Assembly: GCF_003003255.1 (NCBI RefSeq)
Contig: NZ_PVTD01000003.1
Coordinates: forward strand, 310,001-374,000
Direction: 5' to 3'
Origin: Aliiruegeria haliotis
GTDB lineage: Bacteria > Pseudomonadota > Alphaproteobacteria > Rhodobacterales > Rhodobacteraceae
DNA: 64,000 nt
The stretch's first letter is position 1, and each line of letters begins with the position of its first letter. Position numbers and translations under genes: made by a program. Below are positions 1 through 8,524 of this stretch, in pieces. The notes below the pieces were generated by a model. It ran no database searches. It had not been told where the DNA came from and saw only the letters and a program-made list of their open reading frames with translations.

Positions 1-344
1 GCGAAATCCTTGACCTCGTCGGCCACGCGGTTGCGGTCGCGGTCCATCACGGCCCAGACCTTGGACTTTTTTGTACCCACGAAAAGGACGGTCCCCTGCG
101 GTGCCATTGCCATGTGCCGGGCATCCGGCACCAGGGCATACAGCTCGATCTTGAAGCCCTCGGGCAGCGTGATGCCTTCCAGCACCTCGCGGATGGAGTC
201 CGCCTGCGGCCCCTCCTGTTCGATAAAGGTGTGTTCCTTGGTGCCAGTGACCTTGAAGGCCCCCAGTTTCTCAAGGTTGCTCTGGGCCAGTCCCGGCCCG
301 GCCAGAAGCGTAAGGGCCGTGGCTGCGGTTGCAAGTGTCTTCAT
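1..344 (-). CDS. PQQ-type sorbosone/glucose dehydrogenase-like protein (N-terminal part)
   Basis: Only the first 114 codons are in the window; the gene runs off the left edge. The start ATG is preceded by GGGAGGA. Residues 1-20 form a Sec-type signal peptide (MKTLATAATALTLLAG, then GLA-Q), so the product should be periplasmic. The mature start (LPEGFKIELYALVPDAR, then VLFVGT and VWAVMDRDRN) matches the first blades of the sorbosone/glucose dehydrogenase beta-propeller family. It is the last gene of a minus-strand operon with a GMC oxidoreductase and its small subunit, which supports a role in periplasmic sugar or polyol oxidation. The cofactor residues lie outside the window, so PQQ use is only inferred from the family. 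Confidence 0.75.
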   Translation of the reverse strand, partial: MKTLATAATALTLLAGPGLAQSNLEKLGAFKVTGTKEHTFIEQEGPQADSIREVLEGITLPEGFKIELYALVPDARHMAMAPQGTVLFVGTKKSKVWAVMDRDRNRVADEVKDF

Positions 345-427
345 GGTGTCCTCCCATTTGATCGAGTTTCATCGCGGGGCGCGAGAACCTCACGCCCCGT
401 GATCCGCTTTGCCTGTCGCCTTGGTTG

Positions 428-1999
428 TCAGATGTTGTTCTTGCCCATCTCCGCGGCGATGAAGTCGGCCTGACGGATGGCAAGTGCCACGATGGTCAGG
501 GTCGGGTTCTCGGCCGCGCCGGTGGTGAACTGGCTGCCGTCCGAGATGAACAGGTTGGCAATGTCATGCGTCTGCCCGTGCTTGTTCACCACGCCGTCAC
601 GCGAGTTTTCGGACATCCGGTTGGTGCCGAGGTTGTGCGTGGACGGATAGGGTGGCGTCGGGAAGACCCGGGTCGCCCCAACCGCTTCGTAGACGGCCAT
701 ACCCTGTTTGTAGGCGTGGTTGCGCATCGCGACGTCGTTCGGGTGGTCGTCGAAGTGCACGTTGGGCGCCGGCAAGCCGTATTGATCCTTCACGTCGTGG
801 TTGAGCGTGATGCGGTTGGTCTCCTGCGGCATGTCCTCGCCGACGATCCACATTCCCGCCATGTTCTCGTAGCTGTCGAGCGCGGTTGTGAACTCGCGCC
901 CCCAGCCACCGGGATCGAGGAAGGCGGCCATGAAGGGCAGGCCAAGCGCCAGCGTCTCCAACTCGTAACCACCGACAAAACCGCGTGAGGGATCGTGACG
1001 CGCCTCGTCCTGGATGATGCCCGCCATTGTGGTGCCGCGCCACATCTTCACCGGCTTGTCGAACACCGCATAGACCGAGCCGGTCATGTGCCGCATGTAG
1101 TTGCGCCCGACCTGTCCGGAGCTGTTGGCCAGCCCTTCGGGGAACATGTTTGAGGCCGAGTTCAGCAACAGCCGCGGGCTTTCGATCGAGTTCCCCGCCA
1201 CGCAGACAATGCGCGCCTTTTGCAGATGCTGGTTGCCGTCGGCATCGGCATAGAGCACGCCCGTCACCTTGCCGCTGTCGTCATGCTCGATCTTCAACAC
1301 ATGGGCCCGCTCGCGCACTTCCAGATTCCCCGTCGCCTCGCCGCGCGGAATGTCCGTATAGGCTGCCGACCACTTGGCACCCCATTTGCAGCCCTGGAAG
1401 CAGAACCCGGTCTGCTGGCAGGCCGCACGGTCATCATTGCTGGCCGAGTTGATCGCCATGCGGCCGGTGCTGACCTCTTCGTAGCCAAGCGCCTTGGCCC
1501 CGGCTTCGAACACCTTGTAGTTGTTGTTGCCCGGCAGCCCGGCGCGGTCCCCGGTGCGGGTGACGCCTAGCTTGTTTTCGGCCTTGGTGTAGTAGTCGTC
1601 CATCTCGCGGGGATCGATCGGCCAGTCGAGCAGGTTCGCGCCCTGCACGGGGCCATAGGTCGTCGCCGCTTTCCACTCGTGGTCCTGGAAGCGCAGCGAC
1701 GCGCCGGCCCAGTGCGTGGTGGTGCCGCCAACCGCCTTCACGATCCATGCCGGCAGACCGGAGAAGTCGTTCGCGACCCGCCAGTCACCCGATGTGGTGC
1801 GCGCATCGAGCCAGGCCAGCTGACCAAAGCTCTCCCACTCGTCGTTGATATAGTCCTCGGGCAGGTAACGTCCGCCAGCTTCCAGTGAAACGACGCTGAC
1901 GCCCTTCTGGGCCAGTTCGTTCGCCAAAACGCCGCCGCCGGCGCCGGTTCCGATGATGACGACAACGCTGTCGTCGCTCAGTTCAAATGGTGCAGCCAT
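428..1999 (-). CDS. GMC-family FAD dehydrogenase large subunit (gluconate/glucose dehydrogenase alpha type)
   Basis: This 523-residue protein has the FAD-binding GTGAGG motif at 17-22. The C-terminal GMC catalytic region has STHNLGTNRM (His455) and ENPT (Asn498), the usual His/Asn pair. Cys194, Cys200 and Cys204 have spacing 6 and 4, as recalled for the three ligands of the 3Fe-4S cluster in bacterial FAD glucose dehydrogenase alpha subunits. It has no signal peptide; the gene directly upstream (14 nt away) encodes a Tat-signal small subunit. In this family the large subunit is exported bound to that partner, so it probably works in the periplasm on a sugar, polyol or sugar acid. The substrate cannot be read from the sequence. 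No cytochrome subunit gene is seen in the window. Confidence 0.88.
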   Translation of the reverse strand: MAAPFELSDDSVVVIIGTGAGGGVLANELAQKGVSVVSLEAGGRYLPEDYINDEWESFGQLAWLDARTTSGDWRVANDFSGLPAWIVKAVGGTTTHWAGASLRFQDHEWKAATTYGPVQGANLLDWPIDPREMDDYYTKAENKLGVTRTGDRAGLPGNNNYKVFEAGAKALGYEEVSTGRMAINSASNDDRAACQQTGFCFQGCKWGAKWSAAYTDIPRGEATGNLEVRERAHVLKIEHDDSGKVTGVLYADADGNQHLQKARIVCVAGNSIESPRLLLNSASNMFPEGLANSSGQVGRNYMRHMTGSVYAVFDKPVKMWRGTTMAGIIQDEARHDPSRGFVGGYELETLALGLPFMAAFLDPGGWGREFTTALDSYENMAGMWIVGEDMPQETNRITLNHDVKDQYGLPAPNVHFDDHPNDVAMRNHAYKQGMAVYEAVGATRVFPTPPYPSTHNLGTNRMSENSRDGVVNKHGQTHDIANLFISDGSQFTTGAAENPTLTIVALAIRQADFIAAEMGKNNI

Positions 2000-2013
2000 T
2001 GTTACGCCCTCCC

Positions 2014-2532
2014 TCAGATCCAGTTGATGTCGTCAAAGCCGCGGTCGATGTACCCGCCCTTCGAGAAGCTCTCGCCCTCGTAGCCGAACAGCGGCCAGAC
2101 GGCCTTCTGGTTGTAGAGGCCGGTCACCAGCCCGCCGCGAATGGTCTGAAAGAAGGTGCTGTTTTCGAGCCCGCGCAGAATGTCGACGCGGTCCCGCTCC
2201 CAACCCGCCTCGATATAGCTCGCATATCCCTTGCCACGCGCGGCCGCGTCCAGCGCGGCGATACCCGCCTCGATCATCGGCGCGGCGTCCGCGCTGTCAT
2301 AGCCCTTGACGGCCGCGGCGTAGAACTCGTCGGCGACGTGATCGTGCGGATAGATGTCCCGCGCCATCTGGATTAGTGTTGCCATGGTCGTTGGCTGGAC
2401 ATGCTCGACATTCATCGCCCAGGCCGCCGAGCTTCCGGCGACATATCCGGCGCCGACCACGAAAGCCGCTCCCGCTGCGGCACTGCGCGACAATAGCTGC
2501 CGCCGTGTCAGTTTGGTATTCCTTGACGTCAT
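2014..2532 (-). CDS. Gluconate 2-dehydrogenase subunit 3 family protein, Tat-exported
   Basis: This 172-residue small subunit partners the GMC enzyme encoded next. The open frame extends further upstream, but ATG at 2532 has a strong GGAGGAGAG site and begins a classic Tat signal: TRRQLLSRS with Arg10-Arg11, a hydrophobic stretch, and a likely cut after AWA39. The mature part (QMARDIYPHD, then LFGYEGES) fits the subunit 3 family, which aids export and maturation of the FAD subunit. It is translated just after the VOC gene (28 nt) and just before the GMC gene. Confidence 0.85.
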   Translation of the reverse strand: MTSRNTKLTRRQLLSRSAAAGAAFVVGAGYVAGSSAAWAMNVEHVQPTTMATLIQMARDIYPHDHVADEFYAAAVKGYDSADAAPMIEAGIAALDAAARGKGYASYIEAGWERDRVDILRGLENSTFFQTIRGGLVTGLYNQKAVWPLFGYEGESFSKGGYIDRGFDDINWI

Positions 2533-2560
2533 TCTTCTCTCCTCCCCGAAGAATTGCGTG

Positions 2561-2956
2561 TTAGTGGAAACGTCCCAACCTCTGCAGAACCTCGATCTGG
2601 TAGCCGTCGGGGTCCTGAACGAAGAAGAAGCGCGCGAAGGGATGCCCGTCGCGGTTGAACTCCACGATCTTTCTCGGGCCATATCCGGCGGCTTCAAGTC
2701 GGGCATGCTCTGCGTCGAGATCGTCGACGCAAAAGGCGATATGGCCGTAGCCGTCGCCGAGATCGTACGGTTCGGTGCGATCCTTGTTGACGGTCAGCTC
2801 CACCTCGAAGGAGCTCTCGCCGTTGCTCATGTAGATCAGCGTGAACCCGTCGAAATCGATCCTCTCGATCGATGTCAGTCCGAATGCGGCTTCATAAAAC
2901 TCAACCGAGCGGCTCTCGTCGAGAACGCGAATCATTGAGTGAATTGCTTTGGCCAT
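2561..2956 (-). CDS. Glyoxalase I-like VOC metalloenzyme
   Basis: This 131-residue VOC protein is probably a lactoylglutathione lyase or close relative. Two beta-alpha-beta-beta-beta modules are visible. The positions corresponding to the four metal ligands of GloA are filled: His6 (AIHSMIRVLD), Glu53 (EVEL), His72 (GHIAFCVDD) and Glu122 (GYQIEVL). The start is ATG 2956 behind AGGGGAGAGG; the ten extra upstream codons lack a ribosome-binding site. It heads the dehydrogenase operon, so it could detoxify a reactive aldehyde made during sugar oxidation, although that link is inference. Its length fits GloA (about 135 residues). Confidence 0.82.
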   Translation of the reverse strand: MAKAIHSMIRVLDESRSVEFYEAAFGLTSIERIDFDGFTLIYMSNGESSFEVELTVNKDRTEPYDLGDGYGHIAFCVDDLDAEHARLEAAGYGPRKIVEFNRDGHPFARFFFVQDPDGYQIEVLQRLGRFH

Positions 2957-3045
2957 AGCCTCTCCCCTGGAGCCTCTCTGGCTCACATTGGTAAGGCTAG
3001 CGGACCAATTCGGGGTGCGGGTAGTAGGTCTATACTACAGGGCGA

Positions 3046-3336
3046 TTATTCGGCCGCGATGGCGCTCGTATCCATCTGCATGCGCCCGGCGTGGATCAGG
3101 CAGGCGCATCTCAGCAGCGAGGTGAAGTTGACAACTTCCCCCCTGAGTTCAAGGACTTCCAGATGAAGGCGAGACACGAAAGCAGGCGTGGACAGCCCTT
3201 CGGATGCCGCGATTTCATCGACGATTTCCCAGAAAGAACGTTCCAGTCGAATGCTGGTTCCATGCCCGTTGAGCCGCATCCGGCGCGTTTCAGGCTGATA
3301 ATCGTCGGGTTCCTGGCCGGCAAAGATCTGGCACAT
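3046..3336 (-). CDS. Ribbon-helix-helix (RHH_4-type) domain protein
   Basis: This is a 96-residue protein of the RHH_4 family common in alphaproteobacteria. The diagnostic core is present: STSIRLERSFW-type text (here GTSIRLERSFWEIVDEIA) followed by GLSTPAFVSRLH and a LRGEVVNFTSLLRCACL tail. The first strand would contact DNA as a dimer, so a small transcriptional regulator is likely; its targets are unknown. ATG 3336 is preceded by GGAG. It lies upstream of and in the same direction as the dehydrogenase operon, 89 nt away, so it could belong to that unit or be independent. Confidence 0.75.
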   Translation of the reverse strand: MCQIFAGQEPDDYQPETRRMRLNGHGTSIRLERSFWEIVDEIAASEGLSTPAFVSRLHLEVLELRGEVVNFTSLLRCACLIHAGRMQMDTSAIAAE

Positions 3337-3564
3337 GGCTGGCGCTCCGCTGGTTGGCTTCTTGGTTGTTGTGAACGCTGTAGAACCGGAAAACGGGACT
3401 TCGTCCGACCACAGTCGAAAATGGCGGCTCCTGTGTCAACGTTCCATTTGCAACGAACCGGGCCGCCAGTCGATGCGACGGGGACCTGCCGAAAGATGAT
3501 ATGATTGCGAACGCTTTCCGGGCGGCGCGCACCTTTCCTCGCCCGGATCAACGGCGAGTGAGGA

Positions 3565-4953
3565 TCAATGCCAACCTGCGTCGATCAAGCCGTCGATAAC
3601 GTCCTGGGCATGCGCCCCATCCCGGAACAGCGTCCTGTATAGCGCATCAAGGGGATACCCCTGCCATGCGGATTGCAGGAGGTCGTTCATCTCTCGGGCT
3701 TGGTCCATGTTTCCGAGCCGCGCATTCGTGGCGATGAGATATCCCAACGAAATCGGACTGATCGGATCACCCTTGAGGGCGCTTTCGCTGAACAGTTCCA
3801 GCGCAGCTTCGTACTTGCCGAGATGGAAGTTGGCCGTGCCACGGATGCCAAGGAGCGGAAACCTGTCCGTTGGCCCGCGCATCTCCTCGACCCGGTCCGC
3901 AGCCGCGATTGCGTGTTCGAATTCGCCGGCGAACAAGGCGACGAGCGCGTCCACGGTCAACGCATGAACGTCATCGGGCCCTAGTTGGAGAGCGCGGGAG
4001 GAACTGCGCAATGCAGCGGCGTAATCCCGCTGGGCAAAGGCGACGAGCGCCGCGGAGGAGTGGCTCCAGCTTTCGCCGATCGCGAGCGACATCGCCCGCT
4101 GCGCGGACGCCGACGCGCTGGCAATGCGTCCGTCTCTTTCCGGCCCGGGCGGCAGGGAGACCGCCAAGAGCGCCTCGACCTGAGCCGCACCGGCATATCC
4201 ACCATGGAAGCCCGGATCCATTTCAATCGTCAGCCGGAACATCTGAAGCACGATCGCCAGCCAGCGGGGCTCAAGGGCCGGAAATATCAGCCTCCTTGCT
4301 TCAGCCGACAGGTTGGCGGCCTGAAGCCGTGCGGGTGAGGCCGAAAAAAGCGCCTCGCGGACGGCTCTGGCGGTCTCCTCGGTGCGGTCGGATGTTGCCT
4401 TTGCGGTCCTGCGTTCCGTGTCGCCCCAGAATCCGGAGCCCACTACACCCAGAAGGAGAATGCCTCCGGACAGGAGCAGCCCGCCTAGCGCGGCCGGCAG
4501 AAGCCATGGGCGTCTTGGTGCCGGAACCGGCGTTAGATCCACCTCCCGAGTTTCGGGCGCCGGACCATCCAACGGCTTCCGCTCAAAGGAAGGTTCGTAG
4601 CTTCCGGGAGTAAGCCGTATCCGGACCTCGTCATTCGCGCCCGAACCGGCGTAGTAGGTCTCCAGCCGACGGCGAAGGCGCCCGGCATCGACCCTGACGA
4701 CGGCCATTGGATCGCGCCCTTCGACGGGAGAGCGTCCATAAACATCCTCGACGATTGTCTTGCCACGAATACTCTCCCCGCGCCCCTGCAGGGTCTCGTT
4801 GACGACATAGCCGAGAAATGCCTGTACGCGTTCCGCCCCCTCGAACTCCGGACTGTCCAGAATCGCTTCGAGCGCAGAAATGATCCCGGAGGAACCCGGG
4901 ACAGACGCGTCGCCTTCCGCCTTCGAAGTCCCTGATTCACCGGGTATTCCCAC
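3565..4953 (-). CDS. Membrane-anchored regulator: N-terminal winged-helix-like domain plus TPR region
   Basis: About 462 residues. The N-terminal third (LDSPEFEGAERVQAFLGYVV, then DPMAVVRVDAGRLRRRL and LTPGSYEPSF) is the DNA-binding-like domain found in alphaproteobacterial TPR regulators and cyclase-like proteins. A single transmembrane helix follows (WLLPAALGGLLLSGGILLL), and then TPR-like helical repeats to the C terminus. One-step membrane regulation, like ToxR/CadC, is a reasonable inference. The frame can also start at a TTG at 5040, but GTG 4953 has GGAG six bases upstream and sits just before the conserved domain, so I prefer it. It is divergent from the DUF3179/sulfatase genes, which are possible targets. 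Confidence 0.7.
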   Translation of the reverse strand: MGIPGESGTSKAEGDASVPGSSGIISALEAILDSPEFEGAERVQAFLGYVVNETLQGRGESIRGKTIVEDVYGRSPVEGRDPMAVVRVDAGRLRRRLETYYAGSGANDEVRIRLTPGSYEPSFERKPLDGPAPETREVDLTPVPAPRRPWLLPAALGGLLLSGGILLLGVVGSGFWGDTERRTAKATSDRTEETARAVREALFSASPARLQAANLSAEARRLIFPALEPRWLAIVLQMFRLTIEMDPGFHGGYAGAAQVEALLAVSLPPGPERDGRIASASASAQRAMSLAIGESWSHSSAALVAFAQRDYAAALRSSSRALQLGPDDVHALTVDALVALFAGEFEHAIAAADRVEEMRGPTDRFPLLGIRGTANFHLGKYEAALELFSESALKGDPISPISLGYLIATNARLGNMDQAREMNDLLQSAWQGYPLDALYRTLFRDGAHAQDVIDGLIDAGWH

Positions 4954-5063
4954 AGCGTGCTCCAACTGATTTCCGCGGGTAACCCCCTGAAATCCATGAT
5001 CCGTTACGTAACACGATACCCCAAGAAACCTACAGATCAACCGATAGCTGTGCGACTTTTGAC

Positions 5064-5360
5064 TTGAACAAGAGCTTGCGCCCGCCGGGTCTGGCCAAGC
5101 ACATCAGGGAGCGCTCAGGCACAGTGGAACGACTTGGAAGCGCATTCTCCGATCACTCGGAGCTGATCCGGGACCTTCGCAGACGCGATGCGGTGTTTGC
5201 GGAGATTTGCCGGGACTACGAGACACTGATGGCTTTATTGCCTCTCGATGCTGACGATCCGTGTCTGGCGGATGTGCAAGACAGCCTCGCCGGATTGGAA
5301 CTTGAGCTCTGGTCCTACCTGCAACCACCGGCCTCGTGCAATCGCACTGGACCTCGATAA
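5064..5360 (+). CDS. Small uncharacterised protein
   Basis: Up to 98 residues with a TTG start, or about 78 residues if it starts at GTG 5124. Neither start has a convincing ribosome-binding site. The segment with SELIRDLRRRDAVFAEIC, RDYETLMALL and DVQDSLAGLELELWSYL is helical and resembles small proteobacterial proteins of unknown function that share a Leu-rich / Cys-x-Asp-Tyr pattern. It lies 25 nt upstream of the DUF3179 gene in the same direction and may be co-transcribed with it. No function is assigned. Confidence 0.5.
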   Translation: MNKSLRPPGLAKHIRERSGTVERLGSAFSDHSELIRDLRRRDAVFAEICRDYETLMALLPLDADDPCLADVQDSLAGLELELWSYLQPPASCNRTGPR

Positions 5361-5385
5361 AGCATCCAACGGAGAGCGTTCGACA

Positions 5386-6642
5386 ATGCTTGGAAACACC
5401 CTCTTCTACCTCGGCTTGGCGGTCTCTCTGACCATCGGGTTCATGTATTTCCGCGACCTCGGGGACGTCTCGCAGATGGTTCTCAAAGTGGAACGGAAGA
5501 ACATGGTCCGCTTCATCAAGAATGAGAAGAAGTACATCACTGCGGGTATGATCGCTCTGGCGATGATGCTGGTCGGCCACTGGATGGGCGGTGGGCCCGG
5601 CTGGCTTTATGTTCTGGGCGTACCGGCGGTAACATTGCTGATCATCTTCCTCTATGTCTTTCCCTGGGTCTGGGTCCACGTCGGGCTTCGCAACCAGCAG
5701 GACACGGCGCGCTACTACTCCATCGAGGAGGCGAAGGAATGGGTAGGCCCGAGCGCACCGGTGGTCGTGATCGAGAACAATGGACATGCCCGCGCCCATC
5801 CGGATTCACAGATCATGCGACCCCACCTCGCCGGCAATGACAACGGACTCGGTGGCAAGGACATCGTCATGACGTATTGCGCGATGGCCAATCTCGGCAT
5901 CGGCTACGCGCCAAGTGTCGAGGGCAAGCGGTTGGACTTGGAGGTCCTGGCCCAACACGGCAACAACCTGATCCTGCGCGACAACACGACAGGCGAGCCA
6001 ATCCAGCACATCTACGGAATCCGCGAAGCGGACATCGATCCTGATGCGGAGGGGATGGTCTGCCCGTTGAAGCCCAGCCTCGCGATGCGCCCATGGCCCA
6101 CCTTTCGCATGACATTCCGCGCCTTCCAGAAAGCCTACCCGGAGGGTGAGGTGTTCCTGAACAAGCCTTCGTCGAACCCCTTCCTCCGGCTTTTCGACAT
6201 GCTGACGGAAATCACCTTTGGCTGGGGCATCGGCCGCCAACATCAGGAGGCGGCGCCGGTCATGGACAACATGAGCCGTTTCGACGACCGGCTTCCAAAC
6301 AAGGCCTATGTCTGGGGCGTTACCATCGGCCAGGATGCTGTTTGCTGGACCGATGATTTCGTCGTGGAGCACGATTTCCTGGTCAACGCCACTGTCGGCG
6401 GGCGCGACCTTGTCGTCAGCTATGACCCGAAGTTCGAAAGCCTCGGCGTCTGGTACAATGACAGCGGACAGCCGGTGACGCGATGCGATTTCTGGGGCGA
6501 GAGCGACCGCGGCAGGTTGGAGCGCGTCGAGACACTTCGCGCCGGTGTATTCTGGCATGTCTGGGCAGAGTTCTTCCCGGAAACGGACATCAACCGGCTT
6601 GGTGCTCCGGAGGGCAAGCCTGCGGCTATGGCCGCCGCATGA
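5386..6642 (+). CDS. DUF3179 family membrane protein
   Basis: 418 residues from ATG 5386, which has GGAGAG upstream; the 46 extra in-frame codons overlap the preceding small ORF. Three transmembrane segments are expected at about 3-20, 50-66 and 73-96. The soluble DUF3179 region follows from about residue 120, with the family hallmark around VMTYCAMANLGIGY (in other members TYCPLCxTG) and the later motif VWGVTIG. The biochemical role of DUF3179 is not established. The gene is 73 nt before the arylsulfatase gene in the same direction, which suggests they act together at the cell envelope. Confidence 0.78.
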   Translation: MLGNTLFYLGLAVSLTIGFMYFRDLGDVSQMVLKVERKNMVRFIKNEKKYITAGMIALAMMLVGHWMGGGPGWLYVLGVPAVTLLIIFLYVFPWVWVHVGLRNQQDTARYYSIEEAKEWVGPSAPVVVIENNGHARAHPDSQIMRPHLAGNDNGLGGKDIVMTYCAMANLGIGYAPSVEGKRLDLEVLAQHGNNLILRDNTTGEPIQHIYGIREADIDPDAEGMVCPLKPSLAMRPWPTFRMTFRAFQKAYPEGEVFLNKPSSNPFLRLFDMLTEITFGWGIGRQHQEAAPVMDNMSRFDDRLPNKAYVWGVTIGQDAVCWTDDFVVEHDFLVNATVGGRDLVVSYDPKFESLGVWYNDSGQPVTRCDFWGESDRGRLERVETLRAGVFWHVWAEFFPETDINRLGAPEGKPAAMAAA

Positions 6643-6715
6643 AGGCAGTCGTCCGAAACACCACGTGCGAAACCGTCAGCCCACTTGCCGAATGGCTTAC
6701 AGACAGGAGAACCCA

Positions 6716-8425
6716 ATGAAACCAATAACAGTGATTGCAACTGTCCTGGTATCCGCCGCGGCAGCGCAAGCCGAGGACGCCCCGATCATCCACGACGCGG
6801 AGTACTATATTCTTCAGGCGCAGCATGCGGAGGCATGGGCCGAGGATGATCTGCAAGTCAATCAACGGCTCGATAGGTTCCGCGAATCCAATGGTGGCAA
6901 GCCTCCCAACATCGTAAGCGTCCTGATCGACGATATCGGCTTTGGCGATCTCGGGATTCCGGAGCTGAATGCGGTCCGAGGCTACGAGACGCCCAACATC
7001 AACGCCTTCTCGGACGAGGCGTTGCGAATGGTGCGCATGTATACCGAGCCGTCCTGCACCCCGACACGCGTTGCCCAGATGACGGGCCGCCTGCCGGTGC
7101 GGATGGGGATGGGCGACACGAGCGTGGACATTTCCGGATTTGGCCTTCCGGGCGGAGAAGTGACACTCGCGGAAGTGCTGAAGGAGGCAGGCTATGCCAC
7201 GTCCCATGTCGGCAAGTGGCACATGGGCGACATCGCAGAAAGCTGGGCAATGAACCAGGGGTTCGACTATGCCCAGCACGCCATCCACCAGCAGGGTCAG
7301 CTGACGATCTTCAACGATGACGCGATCCGGGAACAGGTGTCAGTCGCAATCATGGATTTCGACGGCAGCTACACGGTCGACAATTGGTTCCGCCCGGACT
7401 CCTCGGCGATGATGACCGTCATCGAGGGCGAGGCTGGCGGCCCGATCCGCGAGATCCGAATGGAAACGGGTGAACGTTGGACCGCTGCCAAGTACGACGA
7501 GATGAACCAGGCCTTCCAGGACAAGACGCTGGAGGAGCTGGAACGACTGGTGGGCGGCGGCGATCCATTCTTCCTGCAATACTGGCCGATGGTCCCACTC
7601 GACAACACGCGCGCAGGTCGCGATGGGCCCGAAAGCGTCAACGGCGGGCTTTATGTCGACAAGATGCAGATGCTCGACCGTTGGCTCGGCGAGCTCTTCG
7701 AGCAGATGGACACGCTTGGCGTGGCGGACAACACCATAGTGGTCGTGATGGGGGACAACGGGCATTTCACGAAATACGCGCCGCAATCGGGCTTTACACC
7801 CATGATCTACAAGGGCGGCAAGGGCGACACGACCGAAGGTGGCGTGCGGGTCGATGCCTTCATCCGCTGGCCCGGGATGATCGAGGCGGACGGGCTGCTC
7901 AACAGTATTGTCCACGTCTCGGATCTGTATACGACGTTGTCGCGCTTCGCCGGGGCAGAAGGGTACATTCCACGCGACCGGCTGGTTGACGGTGTCGACC
8001 AATCCGCCGCGTTCCTGTTCTCCGACGAATCCAAGGCACGTCGGGACCACGTGATCCTCTATTCGATCAACAAGCCCGAAGCGATCGTCAAGGACAAGCT
8101 GAAGCTGAAAATGCCCGGCCCCGGCGAAAACCCGATCGTGGCAGAGTTCTTCGATCTGCTCCGCGACACCCGCGAGGAGTATGCCATCTCGACGGAGGTC
8201 GGTGCGTGGGGCGGCCAGGAATTCGTCCGCATCCTTGGCAGGCACATGAAGCGCAAGGAAGCCTTCCCCGACACGCCTCCGGCCTTCGGAGTCCCCTATG
8301 AAGGGATCGAGAACCTGCGCCCGGAAAGCCAGGCCGCTGTCGATGCCTTCCTCGTCAAGCAGGAAGCTGTCGTTGCCGCGACCCCGGACGGACCAGATGC
8401 CGGCGGCACGGACAGGCAGGAGTAG
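6716..8425 (+). CDS. Secreted arylsulfatase (type I, formylglycine-dependent)
   Basis: 569 residues. Residues 1-19 are a signal peptide (MKPITVIATVLVSAAAAQA). The sulfatase signature C114-T-P-T-R118 is present; Cys114 would be converted to formylglycine, and a separate FGE maturase (not in the window) would be needed. Asp72-Asp73 (IDDIGFGDLG) and the MGDNGH segment supply metal ligands. ATG 6716 follows GGAGAACCC; the longer frame overlaps the DUF3179 gene. It should remove sulfate esters in the periplasm or outside the cell; in a marine relative the substrate could be an algal sulfated sugar, but that is inference. The C-terminal extension is Pro/Ala/Gly-rich and variable. Confidence 0.9.
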   Translation: MKPITVIATVLVSAAAAQAEDAPIIHDAEYYILQAQHAEAWAEDDLQVNQRLDRFRESNGGKPPNIVSVLIDDIGFGDLGIPELNAVRGYETPNINAFSDEALRMVRMYTEPSCTPTRVAQMTGRLPVRMGMGDTSVDISGFGLPGGEVTLAEVLKEAGYATSHVGKWHMGDIAESWAMNQGFDYAQHAIHQQGQLTIFNDDAIREQVSVAIMDFDGSYTVDNWFRPDSSAMMTVIEGEAGGPIREIRMETGERWTAAKYDEMNQAFQDKTLEELERLVGGGDPFFLQYWPMVPLDNTRAGRDGPESVNGGLYVDKMQMLDRWLGELFEQMDTLGVADNTIVVVMGDNGHFTKYAPQSGFTPMIYKGGKGDTTEGGVRVDAFIRWPGMIEADGLLNSIVHVSDLYTTLSRFAGAEGYIPRDRLVDGVDQSAAFLFSDESKARRDHVILYSINKPEAIVKDKLKLKMPGPGENPIVAEFFDLLRDTREEYAISTEVGAWGGQEFVRILGRHMKRKEAFPDTPPAFGVPYEGIENLRPESQAAVDAFLVKQEAVVAATPDGPDAGGTDRQE

Positions 8426-8447
8426 GCGGGCCGGACAAAATCGCCCC

Positions 8448-8471
8448 CCCCGCACCGCGCGCGGTGTGGGG
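8448..8471 (+). terminator. GC-rich hairpin after the arylsulfatase gene
   Basis: The arms CCCCGCACCG (8448-8457) and CGGTGTGGGG (8462-8471) pair over ten positions, with one G-U pair, around a CGCG loop. It starts 22 nt after the sulfatase stop. No run of T follows, so it is either a weak or Rho-assisted terminator or an mRNA 3'-end stabiliser. Confidence 0.4.
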
Positions 8472-8524
8472 AGGGCGCTGTCGCTCGAAGGCCTCTGGCC
8501 ACGCGGGGAGGCAGAGGCTAGGAC

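Noticed and set aside
5041-5360. Frameshift joining the small ORF to the DUF3179 gene
   Set aside because: The DUF3179 start has its own ribosome-binding site and a membrane-helix N terminus; the small ORF ends cleanly.
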